A stretch of DNA of 30,725 nucleotides from an uncultured Oscillospiraceae bacterium (lineage in GTDB: Bacteria; Bacillota; Clostridia; Oscillospirales; Oscillospiraceae). The DNA lies in contig CAJUKH010000022.1 in NCBI GenBank assembly GCA_910587345.1, positions 1 to 30,725 of the forward strand. The letters are read 5' to 3'. Below are positions 7,990 to 15,087 of the stretch, piece by piece (the stretch's first letter is position 1; every line of letters starts with the position of its first letter). Under the pieces are notes generated by a model. The model was not told the origin of the DNA. It did no database searches and saw nothing but the letters and a program-made list of their open reading frames with translations. Both the position numbers and the translations under genes were made by a program.

Positions 7990-8472
7990 ATGGCGTTCCT
8001 TTCCCACGAAGAATATATGACCCAAGCTCTTGCTCTGGCCCGGGAGGCGGCGGAGCGGGGCGACGTGCCCGTGGGCTGCGTTATCGTGGACGAGATGGGC
8101 ACCGTCATCGGCTTCGGCCGGAACCGCCGGGAGGAGTGCCATGACGCCGCCGCCCACGCCGAGGTGGAGGCCATTCGCATGGCCTGTAAAACGGTTGGCT
8201 CCTGGCGGCTCCACAAAGCACGGCTCTATGTGACGCTGGAGCCTTGCCCCATGTGCGCCGGGGCCATTCTAAACGCCCGCATTGCAGAGGTCCACTACGG
8301 CGTGCGGGAGGAAAATACCGGCGCCTGCGGCTCGGTCCTCAACCTCTTTGAAGAGCCGTTCGGCCACCGTCCCCGGCTCTACCGGGGACCGCTGGAGGAG
8401 GAGTGCGCCGCCCTTCTGCGGGACTTTTTTCTCTCCCGCCGGCAAAATAAGGTGGAGGAAAAAAAGATTTAA
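7990..8472 (+). CDS. tadA: tRNA-specific adenosine deaminase TadA
   Basis: TadA converts adenosine to inosine at the wobble position (A34) of tRNA-Arg(ACG), allowing one tRNA to read several Arg codons. The 160-residue product has the zinc deaminase signature: HAE at 56-58 (zinc ligand His56, proton shuttle Glu58) and PCPMC at 85-89 (zinc ligands Cys86 and Cys89), plus the TadA-type NARIAEVHYGVRE segment. Length is normal. ATG 7990 lies 7 nt after AAAGGGAGG. Its last codons and stop overlap the first conserved block of the RNA-like unit at 8466. The preceding 600 bp are repeats, and no convincing promoter is visible, though TAATAT at 7941-7946 could be a -10. Confidence 0.95.
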   Translation: MAFLSHEEYMTQALALAREAAERGDVPVGCVIVDEMGTVIGFGRNRREECHDAAAHAEVEAIRMACKTVGSWRLHKARLYVTLEPCPMCAGAILNARIAEVHYGVREENTGACGSVLNLFEEPFGHRPRLYRGPLEEECAALLRDFFLSRRQNKVEEKKI

Positions 8473-8597
8473 TACATCTGTAACACTTCCCGCTGGTTTT
8501 ATTAACATCGGCACGGTATCTTATACTTGTGCGAAATGCTTTTTCATTCTTCTTTCTATCCTTTCGCAAAAGAGCAGCGGTGACCCGCTGCTTTTTT
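8466..8597 (+). ncRNA. Candidate small-RNA unit A (promoter, pyrimidine-rich RNA, terminator)
   Basis: The unit begins with GATTTAATA (8466) and TGTAACA, followed by -10-like TATCTT (8517-8522) or TATACT (8522-8527). The presumed RNA starts near 8530. It contains a potential GCGAAA/TTTCGC stem enclosing CTTTTTCATT and a CT-rich single strand, and ends in a terminator at 8573-8597. All these marks recur at matching distances in unit B, 189 bp downstream. No open frame with a ribosome site is present. That the unit is transcribed is inference; the -35 elements are weak. Confidence 0.35.
8573..8597 (+). terminator. Intrinsic terminator, unit A / tadA
   Basis: AGCAGCGG (8573-8580) pairs with CCGCTGCT (8585-8592) around TGAC and runs into a T-tract to 8597. 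It would end both tadA readthrough and the candidate RNA. Confidence 0.85.
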
Positions 8598-8654
8598 GCG
8601 CCCTGTCTATAACGTATGACGGCAAAAATGGCCTCGCCTCCTGCTTTCCTCTTT

Positions 8655-8792
8655 GATTTAATAGATTTGTAACAACTTTTGCTTTTGTTGTTTACATTTC
8701 CCCACTATGATAACACTTGCGAGAGTCATTCTTTTTCATTTCAAACCTCTTTCCAAAAAGAAAAAGCCGGGTGCTGATGCACCCGGCTTTTT
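8655..8792 (+). ncRNA. Candidate small-RNA unit B, paralogous to unit A
   Basis: GATTTAATA (8655) and TGTAACAA lead into -10-like TATGAT (8706-8711), 51 nt from the unit start exactly as in unit A. ACTTG falls at offset 60 (59 in A), CTTTTTCATT at 76 (73 in A) and the terminator stem at 106 (107 in A). The RNA portion, from about 8718, is pyrimidine-rich, with CCTCTTTCC complementary to a ribosome-site consensus. Duplication of a regulatory RNA gene is the simplest reading but is unproven. Confidence 0.35.
8761..8792. terminator. Bidirectional terminator between unit B and the CGAxxG gene
   Basis: A perfect 14-bp stem (8761-8774 with 8779-8792) encloses the loop TGAT. Its 3' arm ends in five T residues and its 5' arm begins with five A residues, preceded by more A residues. 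It can therefore terminate both the plus-strand unit and the minus-strand gene ending at 8810. Confidence 0.9.
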
Positions 8793-8809
8793 CCGTGCTT
8801 TCTTTGCTT

Positions 8810-9232
8810 TTAAGAAGCCCTCTCCCGCTCCAAGATCCGGGTGACGGTCTCCACCGCCCAGACCACCTGGTCGGCGCAGCGTTCCAGCTGGCTGCGGCTG
8901 GCCTCGTCCTCGGTGAGAAGGGCCTCGCAGGTGTACTCCCCAAACTTCTCATGGAACGCATCCACAAACTCCCGCTCCACCCGCTGAAGCCGCTTGCTGT
9001 CCTGGGTGGGTTCGGTGCGGCCCAGGACCCAGCCCAGGGCGGCCACGCCGCCGTTGATGGCGCCGCAGTAGCCGCCGGGACCCAAGGCCCCGCCGTGAAG
9101 ACCGGTCAACATCCGCACCGTGTCCATGGGCGCATCGATGACCCCCCGCTCGATAAGGCACCGCAGGGTACTTTCGGCGCAGGAAAGACCGTCAAAATCA
9201 AAATAGGGCACCTGTTCGTTGATCACTGCCAT
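8810..9232 (-). CDS. C_GCAxxG_C_C family putative redox-active protein
   Basis: This 140-residue protein matches the small bacterial family with four conserved cysteines and a CGAxxG motif, thought to be redox-active but with no established reaction. Visible here are Cys18 (SCAEST), the motif CGAING at 56-61, Cys102 (YTCEALL) and Cys119 (LERCADQ); Cys25 is extra. There is no signal peptide, so it is likely cytosolic. Start 9232 follows AGAAGGAGAG on the minus strand; a longer frame to 9304 would run through the promoter. A good minus-strand promoter lies at 9276-9304, and the terminator at 8761-8792 follows the gene, so it is a single-gene unit divergent from the lysine-riboswitch gene. Confidence 0.85.
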   Translation of the reverse strand: MAVINEQVPYFDFDGLSCAESTLRCLIERGVIDAPMDTVRMLTGLHGGALGPGGYCGAINGGVAALGWVLGRTEPTQDSKRLQRVEREFVDAFHEKFGEYTCEALLTEDEASRSQLERCADQVVWAVETVTRILERERAS

Positions 9233-9275
9233 ATTTTCCACTCTCCTTCTCTGTTGGGAAGAATATCTCCCCTTC

Positions 9276-9304
9276 ATTGTACCAGCTTCCCTCTGCCGCC
9301 GCAA
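9276..9304 (-). promoter_or_regulatory. Promoter of the CGAxxG gene
   Basis: On the minus strand TTGCGG (9304-9299) and TACAAT (9281-9276) are separated by 17 bp. It lies about 45 bp upstream of the start codon. Confidence 0.75.
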
Positions 9305-9356
9305 GGGGAATTTCCCAGGAAACGGGACTTTGCGGGCGAAAATTTCCCCCCGGGCC

Positions 9357-9386
9357 TTGACAAGCCCCGGCGGGGCGTGTTAAGAT
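9357..9386 (+). promoter_or_regulatory. Promoter of the first lysine-riboswitch transcript
   Basis: A perfect TTGACA (9357-9362) is followed, after 18 bp, by TAAGAT (9381-9386) with an extended -10 TG at 9378-9379. The riboswitch at 11455 has the same arrangement: perfect TTGACA and a TG-extended -10. Confidence 0.75.
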
Positions 9387-9402
9387 GCAGACAACTTAGA
9401 AA

Positions 9403-9567
9403 TCGGATAGAGGTGCGGCTCTCATCAGTACCCCTCCCTAATGCCAGGCAGCAGCGAAGGGGGAAAGGGAGCGCCGCCGAGGGATGGCTTTGGTGCCTGC
9501 CGAAGCTCTCCCGGGCCGTCGGGGAATACCCGCCGGACTGTCACAGATCCTGTGGAGCGCTATCTGG
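9403..9567 (+). promoter_or_regulatory. Lysine riboswitch (L box) 1
   Basis: The conserved lysine aptamer core is present in order: GATAGAGGTGCGG (from 9406), CATCAGTA, AAAGGGAGCGCCGCCGA (9464-9480), GGGCCG, GGACTGTCACA, GGAGCGCTATC (to 9564). The closing helix P1 is GATAG (9406-9410) with CTATC (9560-9564). This matches the L box of Firmicute lysC and lysine-transport leaders. It is followed by a terminator at 9615-9653, so lysine binding should stop transcription of the amidohydrolase gene. The copy at 11455-11622 is closely similar. Confidence 0.92.
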
Positions 9568-9614
9568 TCTGGCGGGGGACCCGGAGGAAATATCCTTCCC
9601 GGGGCCTGTCTTCC

Positions 9615-9653
9615 AACCACGAGCGCTTTTCATGGAAAAGCCCGTGGTTTTTT
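9615..9653 (+). terminator. Riboswitch-controlled terminator 1
   Basis: AACCACG (9615-9621) pairs with CGTGGTT (9643-9649), and inside it GCTTTT (9625-9630) pairs with AAAAGC (9636-9641). A T-tract runs to 9653. It is the expected expression platform of the lysine aptamer. Confidence 0.87.
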
Positions 9654-9726
9654 GTTTGCCTTTTGGAAAAACACCGTCAGGATATCCTTTTTCTATGAAT
9701 TTTCACCCAAAGAAAGGGGAAACAAC

Positions 9727-11343
9727 ATGGAAACCGTCATTTTCAACGCCAACATCTATCTGGAGCGGGAGAAGTTTGCCCAGGCCCTTCTCATCCGGGA
9801 CGGGATCATCGCCCAGGTGGGCACCAACGAGGAGGTCCTCTCCGCCGCCGGGGCCGACGCAAGCCGCATGGACGCTCAAGGCCGCACCATCGTCCCCGGT
9901 TTTAACGACTCCCACCAGCACCTGTTCGGTGTGGGCCAGATGCAGCTGAGCGTGGACCTGACCCAATGCACCAGCCGGGCCGGCATGGTGGAGGCGGGCC
10001 GGAAGTTCATCGCCCAGCGGAAGGTGGCCCCCGGCACCACCGTCACCGGCCGGGGCTGGAATCAGGACTATTTCACCGATGGCCACGAGATGCCCACCCG
10101 TGAGCTTCTGGACCAGATCTCCACCGAGCATCCCATCATCTTCACCCGGGCCTGCGGCCACGCCGTGGTCTGCAATACGCTGGCCCTGCAAAAAGCCGGG
10201 GTGTGGGATAACGTGCCCCAACCCGAGGGGGGCCAGTTTGACGTGGACGGTCAGGGCCGGCCCACCGGCATTGCCCGGGAGGACAGTGCCATCGACATTG
10301 TCCACAGCGCCGTGGTCCCCCCCATGGACGAGGCCCAGATGGAGGAGATCTTGCGGACGGCGGTGGCCTATGCCGCCAGCCGGGGCCTTACCTCGGTCCA
10401 GACCAACGATGTCCGCAGCGACAATTATGAGGCCATGCTGCGGGTCTATAACAAGGTCCTCCACGAAGAAAACGCCCCCCTGCGGGCCTATCTCCAGTGC
10501 TGCTTTATGGACCCCGACTCTTTGAAGGAGTTCTTCGCCGCCGGCCACCGCACCGGGGAGGGGGATGACTATGTGAAGGTGGGTCCCCTGAAGCTGTTTA
10601 CCGACGGCAGCCTGGGCGCCCGGACCGCCTATCTGCGGCAGGACTACGCCGATGAGCCGGGCCAGCGGGGTATCAGTACTCTGACTCAGGAGGATCTGGA
10701 CACCCTCATCCAGATGGCCGATGACAACCACACTCAGGTGGGCATTCACGCCATCGGGGACAAGGCCATCGAGATGTGTCTGAACAGCTATGAGAAGGTG
10801 CTGAAGGGCGGCCCCAACGTGAACCGCCACGGCATCATCCACTGCCAGATCACCGACAATCCCCTTCTCCAGCGGTTTAAGGATCTGGACGTGCTGGCTC
10901 TGGTCCAGCCCATCTTCCTCCACTACGATATGCACATCTGCGCCGCCCGGGTGGGAGAGGAACTGGCCGCCACCTCCTACAATTTCGGCACCATGGGCCG
11001 CATGGGCATCCATGTGTCCTACGGCACCGACTCCCCGGTGGAGGGGCTGGACCCCATCAACAACCTCCACTGCGCCGTCAACCGGCAGGACCTGAAACGC
11101 CAGCCCACCGAGGGCTGGCTGCCCCGGGAGAAGGTGGACATCTACACCGCCGTGGACAACTACACCATCGGCAGCGCTTACGCCTCCTTTGAGGAAAACC
11201 GCAAGGGCCGGCTGGCCCCCGGCTTCCTGGCCGACCTGGTGATGCTGGACCAGGACATCTTCCATGTGCCCAGCGAGAAGATCCTGGACACCCACGTTCT
11301 GATGACCATGGTGGGGGGAAATGTGGTCTACACCGCGGAATAA
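9727..11343 (+). CDS. YtcJ-like metal-dependent amidohydrolase under lysine control
   Basis: The 538-residue product belongs to the amidohydrolase 3 (YtcJ-like) family of metal hydrolases, which cleave C-N bonds in amides and related compounds. Visible are the N-terminal small beta domain, VPGFNDSHQHLF (His-X-His metal ligands), DGSLGARTAYL, HAIGDKAIEMCL, RHGIIHCQ, and YGTDSPVEGLDPINNL with the late Asp ligand. Family length is about 520-550. There is no signal peptide. ATG 9727 follows AAAGGGGA; the open frame extends upstream through the riboswitch and should not be used. The substrate is unknown. The lysine riboswitch upstream and the amino-acid importer downstream, with the same riboswitch, suggest a lysine-yielding or lysine-related amide (inference). 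Confidence 0.9.
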   Translation: METVIFNANIYLEREKFAQALLIRDGIIAQVGTNEEVLSAAGADASRMDAQGRTIVPGFNDSHQHLFGVGQMQLSVDLTQCTSRAGMVEAGRKFIAQRKVAPGTTVTGRGWNQDYFTDGHEMPTRELLDQISTEHPIIFTRACGHAVVCNTLALQKAGVWDNVPQPEGGQFDVDGQGRPTGIAREDSAIDIVHSAVVPPMDEAQMEEILRTAVAYAASRGLTSVQTNDVRSDNYEAMLRVYNKVLHEENAPLRAYLQCCFMDPDSLKEFFAAGHRTGEGDDYVKVGPLKLFTDGSLGARTAYLRQDYADEPGQRGISTLTQEDLDTLIQMADDNHTQVGIHAIGDKAIEMCLNSYEKVLKGGPNVNRHGIIHCQITDNPLLQRFKDLDVLALVQPIFLHYDMHICAARVGEELAATSYNFGTMGRMGIHVSYGTDSPVEGLDPINNLHCAVNRQDLKRQPTEGWLPREKVDIYTAVDNYTIGSAYASFEENRKGRLAPGFLADLVMLDQDIFHVPSEKILDTHVLMTMVGGNVVYTAE

Positions 11344-11408
11344 TTTCCATCTATTCTCCCCTTTGTATTTCTTTTTCGCCCCTTTTGGGAAAAGAAGAAA
11401 ATTTTCTC

Positions 11409-11437
11409 TTGACAGATGGAGACACTCGTGCTAACAT
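11409..11437 (+). promoter_or_regulatory. Promoter of the second lysine-riboswitch transcript
   Basis: TTGACA (11409-11414) and TAACAT (11432-11437) are 17 bp apart, with an extended -10 TG at 11429-11430. Confidence 0.78.
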
Positions 11438-11454
11438 AGCACTCACAATTAAAA

Positions 11455-11622
11455 CCTGATAGAGGCGCGGTTCTCATCAGTACCTCTCCACGATGCCAGG
11501 CAGCAGTCGAGGGGGAAAGGGAGCGCCGCCGAAGGGAGTGCCCGGTGCCTGCCGGGACTTGCCTGGGCCGCCGGGGAATACCCGCCGGACTGTCACATTA
11601 TCGTATGTGAAGCGCTATCCGG
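11455..11622 (+). promoter_or_regulatory. Lysine riboswitch (L box) 2
   Basis: The same ordered core as at 9403-9567 is present: GATAGAGGCGCGG (from 11458), CATCAGTA, AAAGGGAGCGCCGCCGA (from 11516), GGGCCG, GGACTGTCACA and GCGCTATC. P1 is GATAG (11458-11462) with CTATC (11615-11619). It precedes a terminator and the ABC importer operon, which identifies lysine as the likely transported or sensed amino acid. Confidence 0.93.
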
Positions 11623-11673
11623 GTCTGGGTTGGCCGCAGGGATGTATTTGTCCTGCGATCCATAGACACCATT

Positions 11674-11709
11674 CACGGGCGCTTTTCATAAAAAAGCGCC
11701 CGTGTTTTG
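11674..11709 (+). terminator. Riboswitch-controlled terminator 2
   Basis: A perfect 13-bp stem (11674-11686 with 11692-11704) has a 5-nt loop and is followed by TTTTGT. Its GCGCTTTTCAT core is shared with the terminator at 9615-9653. Confidence 0.9.
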
Positions 11710-11770
11710 TCTGTTGTGCACGGCAGGCTGGGACGGACGGAATACTCACAAGCAGAAAGGACAAATTATC

Positions 11771-12694
11771 ATGAGAAAGTTTATGACTTTGACTCTGGCC
11801 CTGAGCCTGGCTTTGACCCTGACCGCCTGCGGCGGGAAGACCGACCCCACCCCCACCCCCGACGGGGAGAACACCACTCCTGTCCACACCGTGGCCCCTG
11901 TGGCCAACCTGACCGGGGTAGACACCTCCGCCATCCCCGGTGTGGAAGATGGGGTGTTGACTGTGGGTATGGAATGTGCCTACGCCCCCTACAACTGGAC
12001 CCAGCTGGACGACTCCAACGGCGCCGTTCCCATCGTCAACAACCCCGGTTCCTACGCCAACGGCTATGATGTGATGATCGCCCAGCGGCTCTGCGATGCC
12101 TACGGCTGGGAGCTGGAGGTCATGGCCATCGAGTGGGACGGCCTCAATGCCGCTCTGGCCTCCGGCACTGTGGATATGGTCATTGCCGGCCAGTCCATGA
12201 CCGCCGTCCGTATGGCTCAGGTGGATATGGCAGGCCCTTACTTCTACGCCTCCATCGTCTGCGTGACCAAGGCAGGCAGCGAGCAGGCCGCCGCCACCGG
12301 CATCTCCAAGCTCACCGGCACCTGCACCGCCCAGACCGGTACCGTTTGGTATGACACCTGCCTGCCCCAGATCTCCGGCGCCCAGATGATGCCCCAGGCC
12401 GAGACCGCTCCCGCCATGGTCATGGCCGTGGAGAGCGGCACCGTGGACTTCATCTGCACCGATATGCCCACTGCCATGGCCGCCTGCGCCACCTATCCCG
12501 ACCTGACCATCCTGGACTTCACCGGCACCGAGGACAACTTCCAGGTCAGCGAGGAGGAGATCAACATCGGCCTGTCCGTCCGTCAGGGCAACAGCCAGCT
12601 TCAGGAGTGTGCCAACACCGTGCTGAACGATATGAGCGTGGAGGACTTCAACGCTTTGATGAACCAGGCCATCTCCGTTCAGCCTGAGCTCTGA
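11771..12694 (+). CDS. Amino-acid ABC transporter substrate-binding lipoprotein, probably lysine
   Basis: This 307-residue lipoprotein is the extracytoplasmic receptor of a polar amino-acid ABC importer (SBP family 3). A short signal peptide ends in the lipobox LTAC with lipidated Cys20, followed by a Pro/Thr-rich linker to about residue 55. The binding fold starts at LTVGMECAYAPYNW and includes NGYDVMIAQRL, DMVIAGQSMTAVR and GTCTAQTGTVWYDT. ATG 11771 follows AGAAAGGA. It is the first gene of a complete importer operon (receptor, permease, ATPase) behind a lysine riboswitch, so lysine or a close analogue is the likely substrate; the sequence alone does not prove this. The hairpin just downstream probably keeps its message more abundant than the rest. 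Confidence 0.92.
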   Translation: MRKFMTLTLALSLALTLTACGGKTDPTPTPDGENTTPVHTVAPVANLTGVDTSAIPGVEDGVLTVGMECAYAPYNWTQLDDSNGAVPIVNNPGSYANGYDVMIAQRLCDAYGWELEVMAIEWDGLNAALASGTVDMVIAGQSMTAVRMAQVDMAGPYFYASIVCVTKAGSEQAAATGISKLTGTCTAQTGTVWYDTCLPQISGAQMMPQAETAPAMVMAVESGTVDFICTDMPTAMAACATYPDLTILDFTGTEDNFQVSEEEINIGLSVRQGNSQLQECANTVLNDMSVEDFNALMNQAISVQPEL

Positions 12695-12711
12695 TCCATT
12701 TGTCCCATTTA

Positions 12712-12737
12712 GCCGGGCAGGGTCTCCCCTGCCCGGC
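12712..12737 (+). other. Intercistronic hairpin after the binding-protein gene
   Basis: A perfect 11-bp GC-rich stem (12712-12722 with 12727-12737) has a TCTC loop and no T-run. In this position it fits an mRNA-stabilising or attenuating structure that raises receptor over permease/ATPase levels, which is common in binding-protein operons. Confidence 0.7.
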
Positions 12738-12778
12738 CTATCTATCACCTTTATAAGAATCGGAAGGAGCCCTACAGC

Positions 12779-13630
12779 ATGGAAAAACTGATACAGCTTG
12801 GCTATGATATGAGCCGGCTTTGGGAACATTACTGGTCCCGATATCTGGTCGGCGTCCGAAACACCCTGATCCTGGCCATCGTGGCCACCCTGGCGGGCTG
12901 TCTGATCGGTTTTGTCTGCGGCGTGCTGAACACCATCCCTTATACCAAGCAGGACCCCTTGCCCAAGCGGTTTGTCCTTAAGTTGGTGCGGGTGCTGGTC
13001 CGGGCCTATGTGGAGATCTTCCGGGGCACCCCTATGATGCTTCAGGCGGTCTTCATCTACTACGGCCTCCCCTACTTCACCGACGGGGCCGTGGCCTTCA
13101 AGGGCAACTCCGGTATCTGGATCGCTTCGCTGCTGGTGGTTTCCATCAACACAGGGGCATATATGGCCGAAAGTGTACGGGGAGGGATCATCTCCATCGA
13201 CCCGGGTCAGACCGAGGGGGCCAAGGCCATCGGTATGAACCATGTCCAGACCATGACCAGCGTCATTCTTCCCCAGGCCCTGCGGAACATCATGCCCCAG
13301 ATCGGCAACAACTTCATCATCAACATCAAGGACACCTCGGTGATGTTCATTATTGGCTTCATCGAGTTCTTCGCCCAGCACCGGAACATCGTGGGGGTCA
13401 ACAATATGTTCTTCCCCTCCGCCTCCATTGAGATGATCGGCTACCTCACCATGACCCTTACTGCCTCCGCCCTGCTGCGGTGGGCGGAGAACCGCATGGA
13501 CGGCAGCGACAGCTACGAGCTGGTCCAGGCCGATCCTCTGGTGATGACCGCCGGGACCTACTCTCATCCGGGCAAGGGCACTCCCTTCGATGAGCGGAGC
13601 CGGGAGTACGACGGAAAGGAGGACCGCTGA
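12779..13630 (+). CDS. Amino-acid ABC transporter permease
   Basis: The 283-residue inner-membrane protein is a HisM/GlnP-type permease. It has a hydrophobic segment at about residues 28-50, the YVEIFRGTPMMLQ motif typical of polar amino-acid permeases, and the coupling loop EGAKAIGMNHVQTMTSVILPQALRNIMPQ (EAA motif). It ends in a hydrophilic tail of about 45 residues (from RWAENRMDGS) that is longer than usual. ATG 12779 follows GGAAGGAG. It is the only permease gene of the operon, so the transporter probably uses a homodimer. The stop is 1 nt before the ATPase start, indicating coupled translation. Confidence 0.93.
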   Translation: MEKLIQLGYDMSRLWEHYWSRYLVGVRNTLILAIVATLAGCLIGFVCGVLNTIPYTKQDPLPKRFVLKLVRVLVRAYVEIFRGTPMMLQAVFIYYGLPYFTDGAVAFKGNSGIWIASLLVVSINTGAYMAESVRGGIISIDPGQTEGAKAIGMNHVQTMTSVILPQALRNIMPQIGNNFIINIKDTSVMFIIGFIEFFAQHRNIVGVNNMFFPSASIEMIGYLTMTLTASALLRWAENRMDGSDSYELVQADPLVMTAGTYSHPGKGTPFDERSREYDGKEDR

Positions 13631-13631
13631 C

Positions 13632-14372
13632 ATGAATGAACCCATTTTGGAGGTCCGCCACCTCTCCAAATCCTTCGGCGCCAATGTGGTGCTGCGGGAC
13701 ATCGACTTTACCGTCTCCCCCGGGGATGTGACCACCGTCATCGGTCCCTCCGGCTCGGGCAAATCCACCCTTCTGCGGTGTATCAACCTGCTGGAGACCC
13801 CCACGGCGGGAGAGGTCCTCTTCCACGGCCAGAATGTGGCCGCCCGGGGGGTGGACTCCACCGCCTACCGCTCCAAGGTGGGGATGGTGTTTCAGTCTTT
13901 CAACCTCTTCAACAATATGACGGTGCTGGAAAACTGCACGGTGGGACAGAAAAAAGTCCTGAAACGGGATGGGGAGGCCGCCCGGCAGAACGCCATGCGG
14001 TATCTGGAGCAGGTGGGCATGGCCCCCTATATCAACGCCCGGCCCCGGCAGCTCTCCGGCGGCCAGAAGCAGCGGGTGGCCATCGCCCGGGCTTTGGCCA
14101 TGGAGCCGGAAGTCCTCCTCTTTGACGAACCCACCTCCGCTTTGGACCCTGAGATGGTGGGCGAGGTGCTGAACGTCATGCAGGACCTGGCCCGGCGGGG
14201 CATGACCATGATCGTAGTCACCCACGAGATGGCCTTTGCCCGGGACGTGTCCAACCATGTGGTCTTTATGGCCGACGGGGTCATCGCCGAGGAGGGAGAC
14301 CCTGCCCAGGTCTTCAGCGCCCCGAAAAATCCCCGGACCCAGGAGTTCCTGTCCCGGTTCCGGAACGCTTGA
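13632..14372 (+). CDS. Amino-acid ABC transporter ATP-binding protein
   Basis: The 246-residue HisP/GlnQ-type ATPase drives import. Walker A GPSGSGKST is at 38-46, followed by the Q-loop (MVFQSFNLF), signature LSGGQKQRVA, Walker B VLLFDEPTSALDPE and the switch THEMAFA. ATG 13632 is chosen over an upstream frame start inside the permease because it aligns with the family N-terminus and follows GGAAAGGAGGA. It is the last gene of the lysine-riboswitch operon; a very strong hairpin lies 27 bp downstream. Confidence 0.95.
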   Translation: MNEPILEVRHLSKSFGANVVLRDIDFTVSPGDVTTVIGPSGSGKSTLLRCINLLETPTAGEVLFHGQNVAARGVDSTAYRSKVGMVFQSFNLFNNMTVLENCTVGQKKVLKRDGEAARQNAMRYLEQVGMAPYINARPRQLSGGQKQRVAIARALAMEPEVLLFDEPTSALDPEMVGEVLNVMQDLARRGMTMIVVTHEMAFARDVSNHVVFMADGVIAEEGDPAQVFSAPKNPRTQEFLSRFRNA

Positions 14373-14398
14373 GGTTTCCCTTTCCCATTCTGTGTGAT

Positions 14399-14448
14399 AT
14401 AAGCCAAGGGGGGTGCGGTCCTTGTAGACCGCACCCCCCTTGGCTTAT
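14399..14448. terminator. Perfect 22-bp hairpin between convergent genes
   Basis: Arms 14399-14420 and 14427-14448 are perfectly complementary around the loop CTTGTA. It lies between the convergent importer operon and xpt. There is no T-tract on either side, so it is atypical for an intrinsic terminator, yet the location suggests a shared 3' end. A small palindromic mobile element is the alternative. Confidence 0.65.
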
Positions 14449-14485
14449 GTTGTGGACAGGGGTTCCCCCGTCCCGGTTTCCGACT

Positions 14486-15058
14486 TTAACAAAACTCGAT
14501 CCCCGCCTCGCCCATGGCCTTGATCCGGGCCAGGGATTCCACCCGCACGCCCTCTTTTCGCAGGGTGTCTCCTCCGGGCTGGAAGGCTTTTTCGATACAG
14601 ATGCCTGCTCCCACAAGGGTGGCCCCGGCCTCTTTTACAATGGCGGCCAGCCCCCGGAGGGCGGCGCCGTTGGCCAGAAAATCATCGATGAGAAGGACCC
14701 GGTCGCCGGGTTGGAGGAAAGCCCTTTCCACCATGATGTCATAGGAGGTGCCATGGGTGAAGGACTCCACCTGGGCGGTGTAGACACTGCCGTCTATGTT
14801 TGTGGTCTTGCTCTTTTTGGCGAAGATCACAGGGACATTGAAGTACTGTCCCGCCACACAGGCGATGCCAATGCCTGAAGCCTCGATGGTAAGGAGCTTT
14901 GTGACCCCATCGGCTCCAAAGAGGCGGAAAAATTCTTTGCCCATCTCATTATAGAGGCCGATATCCATCTGGTGGTTGAGAAAGCTGTCCACCTTCAGCA
15001 CCCTGCCTCCCTCCCGGATCTTGCCGTCCCGGCGAATGCGCTCCTCCAGCAGCTTCAT
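14486..15058 (-). CDS. xpt: Xanthine phosphoribosyltransferase
   Basis: This enzyme salvages xanthine by transferring ribose 5-phosphate from PRPP to form XMP. The 190-residue product follows the Firmicute Xpt pattern: MKLLEERI start, VDSFLNHQMD, the LTIEASGIGIA segment, FAKK(S)KT, and the PRPP-binding loop VLLIDDFLANGAA in the second half, ending with GIEFC. Length agrees with the family (about 190). ATG 15058 follows GGGGAGGG on the minus strand. In Bacillus xpt carries a guanine riboswitch; none is visible here in the roughly 30 nt between promoter and start. It is transcribed alone, divergent from the lipoprotein gene. Confidence 0.95.
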   Translation of the reverse strand: MKLLEERIRRDGKIREGGRVLKVDSFLNHQMDIGLYNEMGKEFFRLFGADGVTKLLTIEASGIGIACVAGQYFNVPVIFAKKSKTTNIDGSVYTAQVESFTHGTSYDIMVERAFLQPGDRVLLIDDFLANGAALRGLAAIVKEAGATLVGAGICIEKAFQPGGDTLRKEGVRVESLARIKAMGEAGIEFC

Positions 15059-15087
15059 AGTGGTCCCTCCCCTTGTTTTGTGCCTTT

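Noticed and set aside
9306..9316. GGGAATTTCCC as a Noc-binding site
   Set aside because: The known Noc site has ATTTCCCGGGAAAT, which is the opposite arrangement of the half-sites; this palindrome does not match it.
8717..9949. A 410-codon plus-strand open frame
   Set aside because: It crosses a terminator, an antisense gene, a promoter and the lysine riboswitch, so it cannot be one coding unit.
9703..13861. Long minus-strand open frames (530 and 748 codons) over the amidohydrolase and the importer genes
   Set aside because: They are antisense shadows of well-supported genes, with no domains or ribosome sites.
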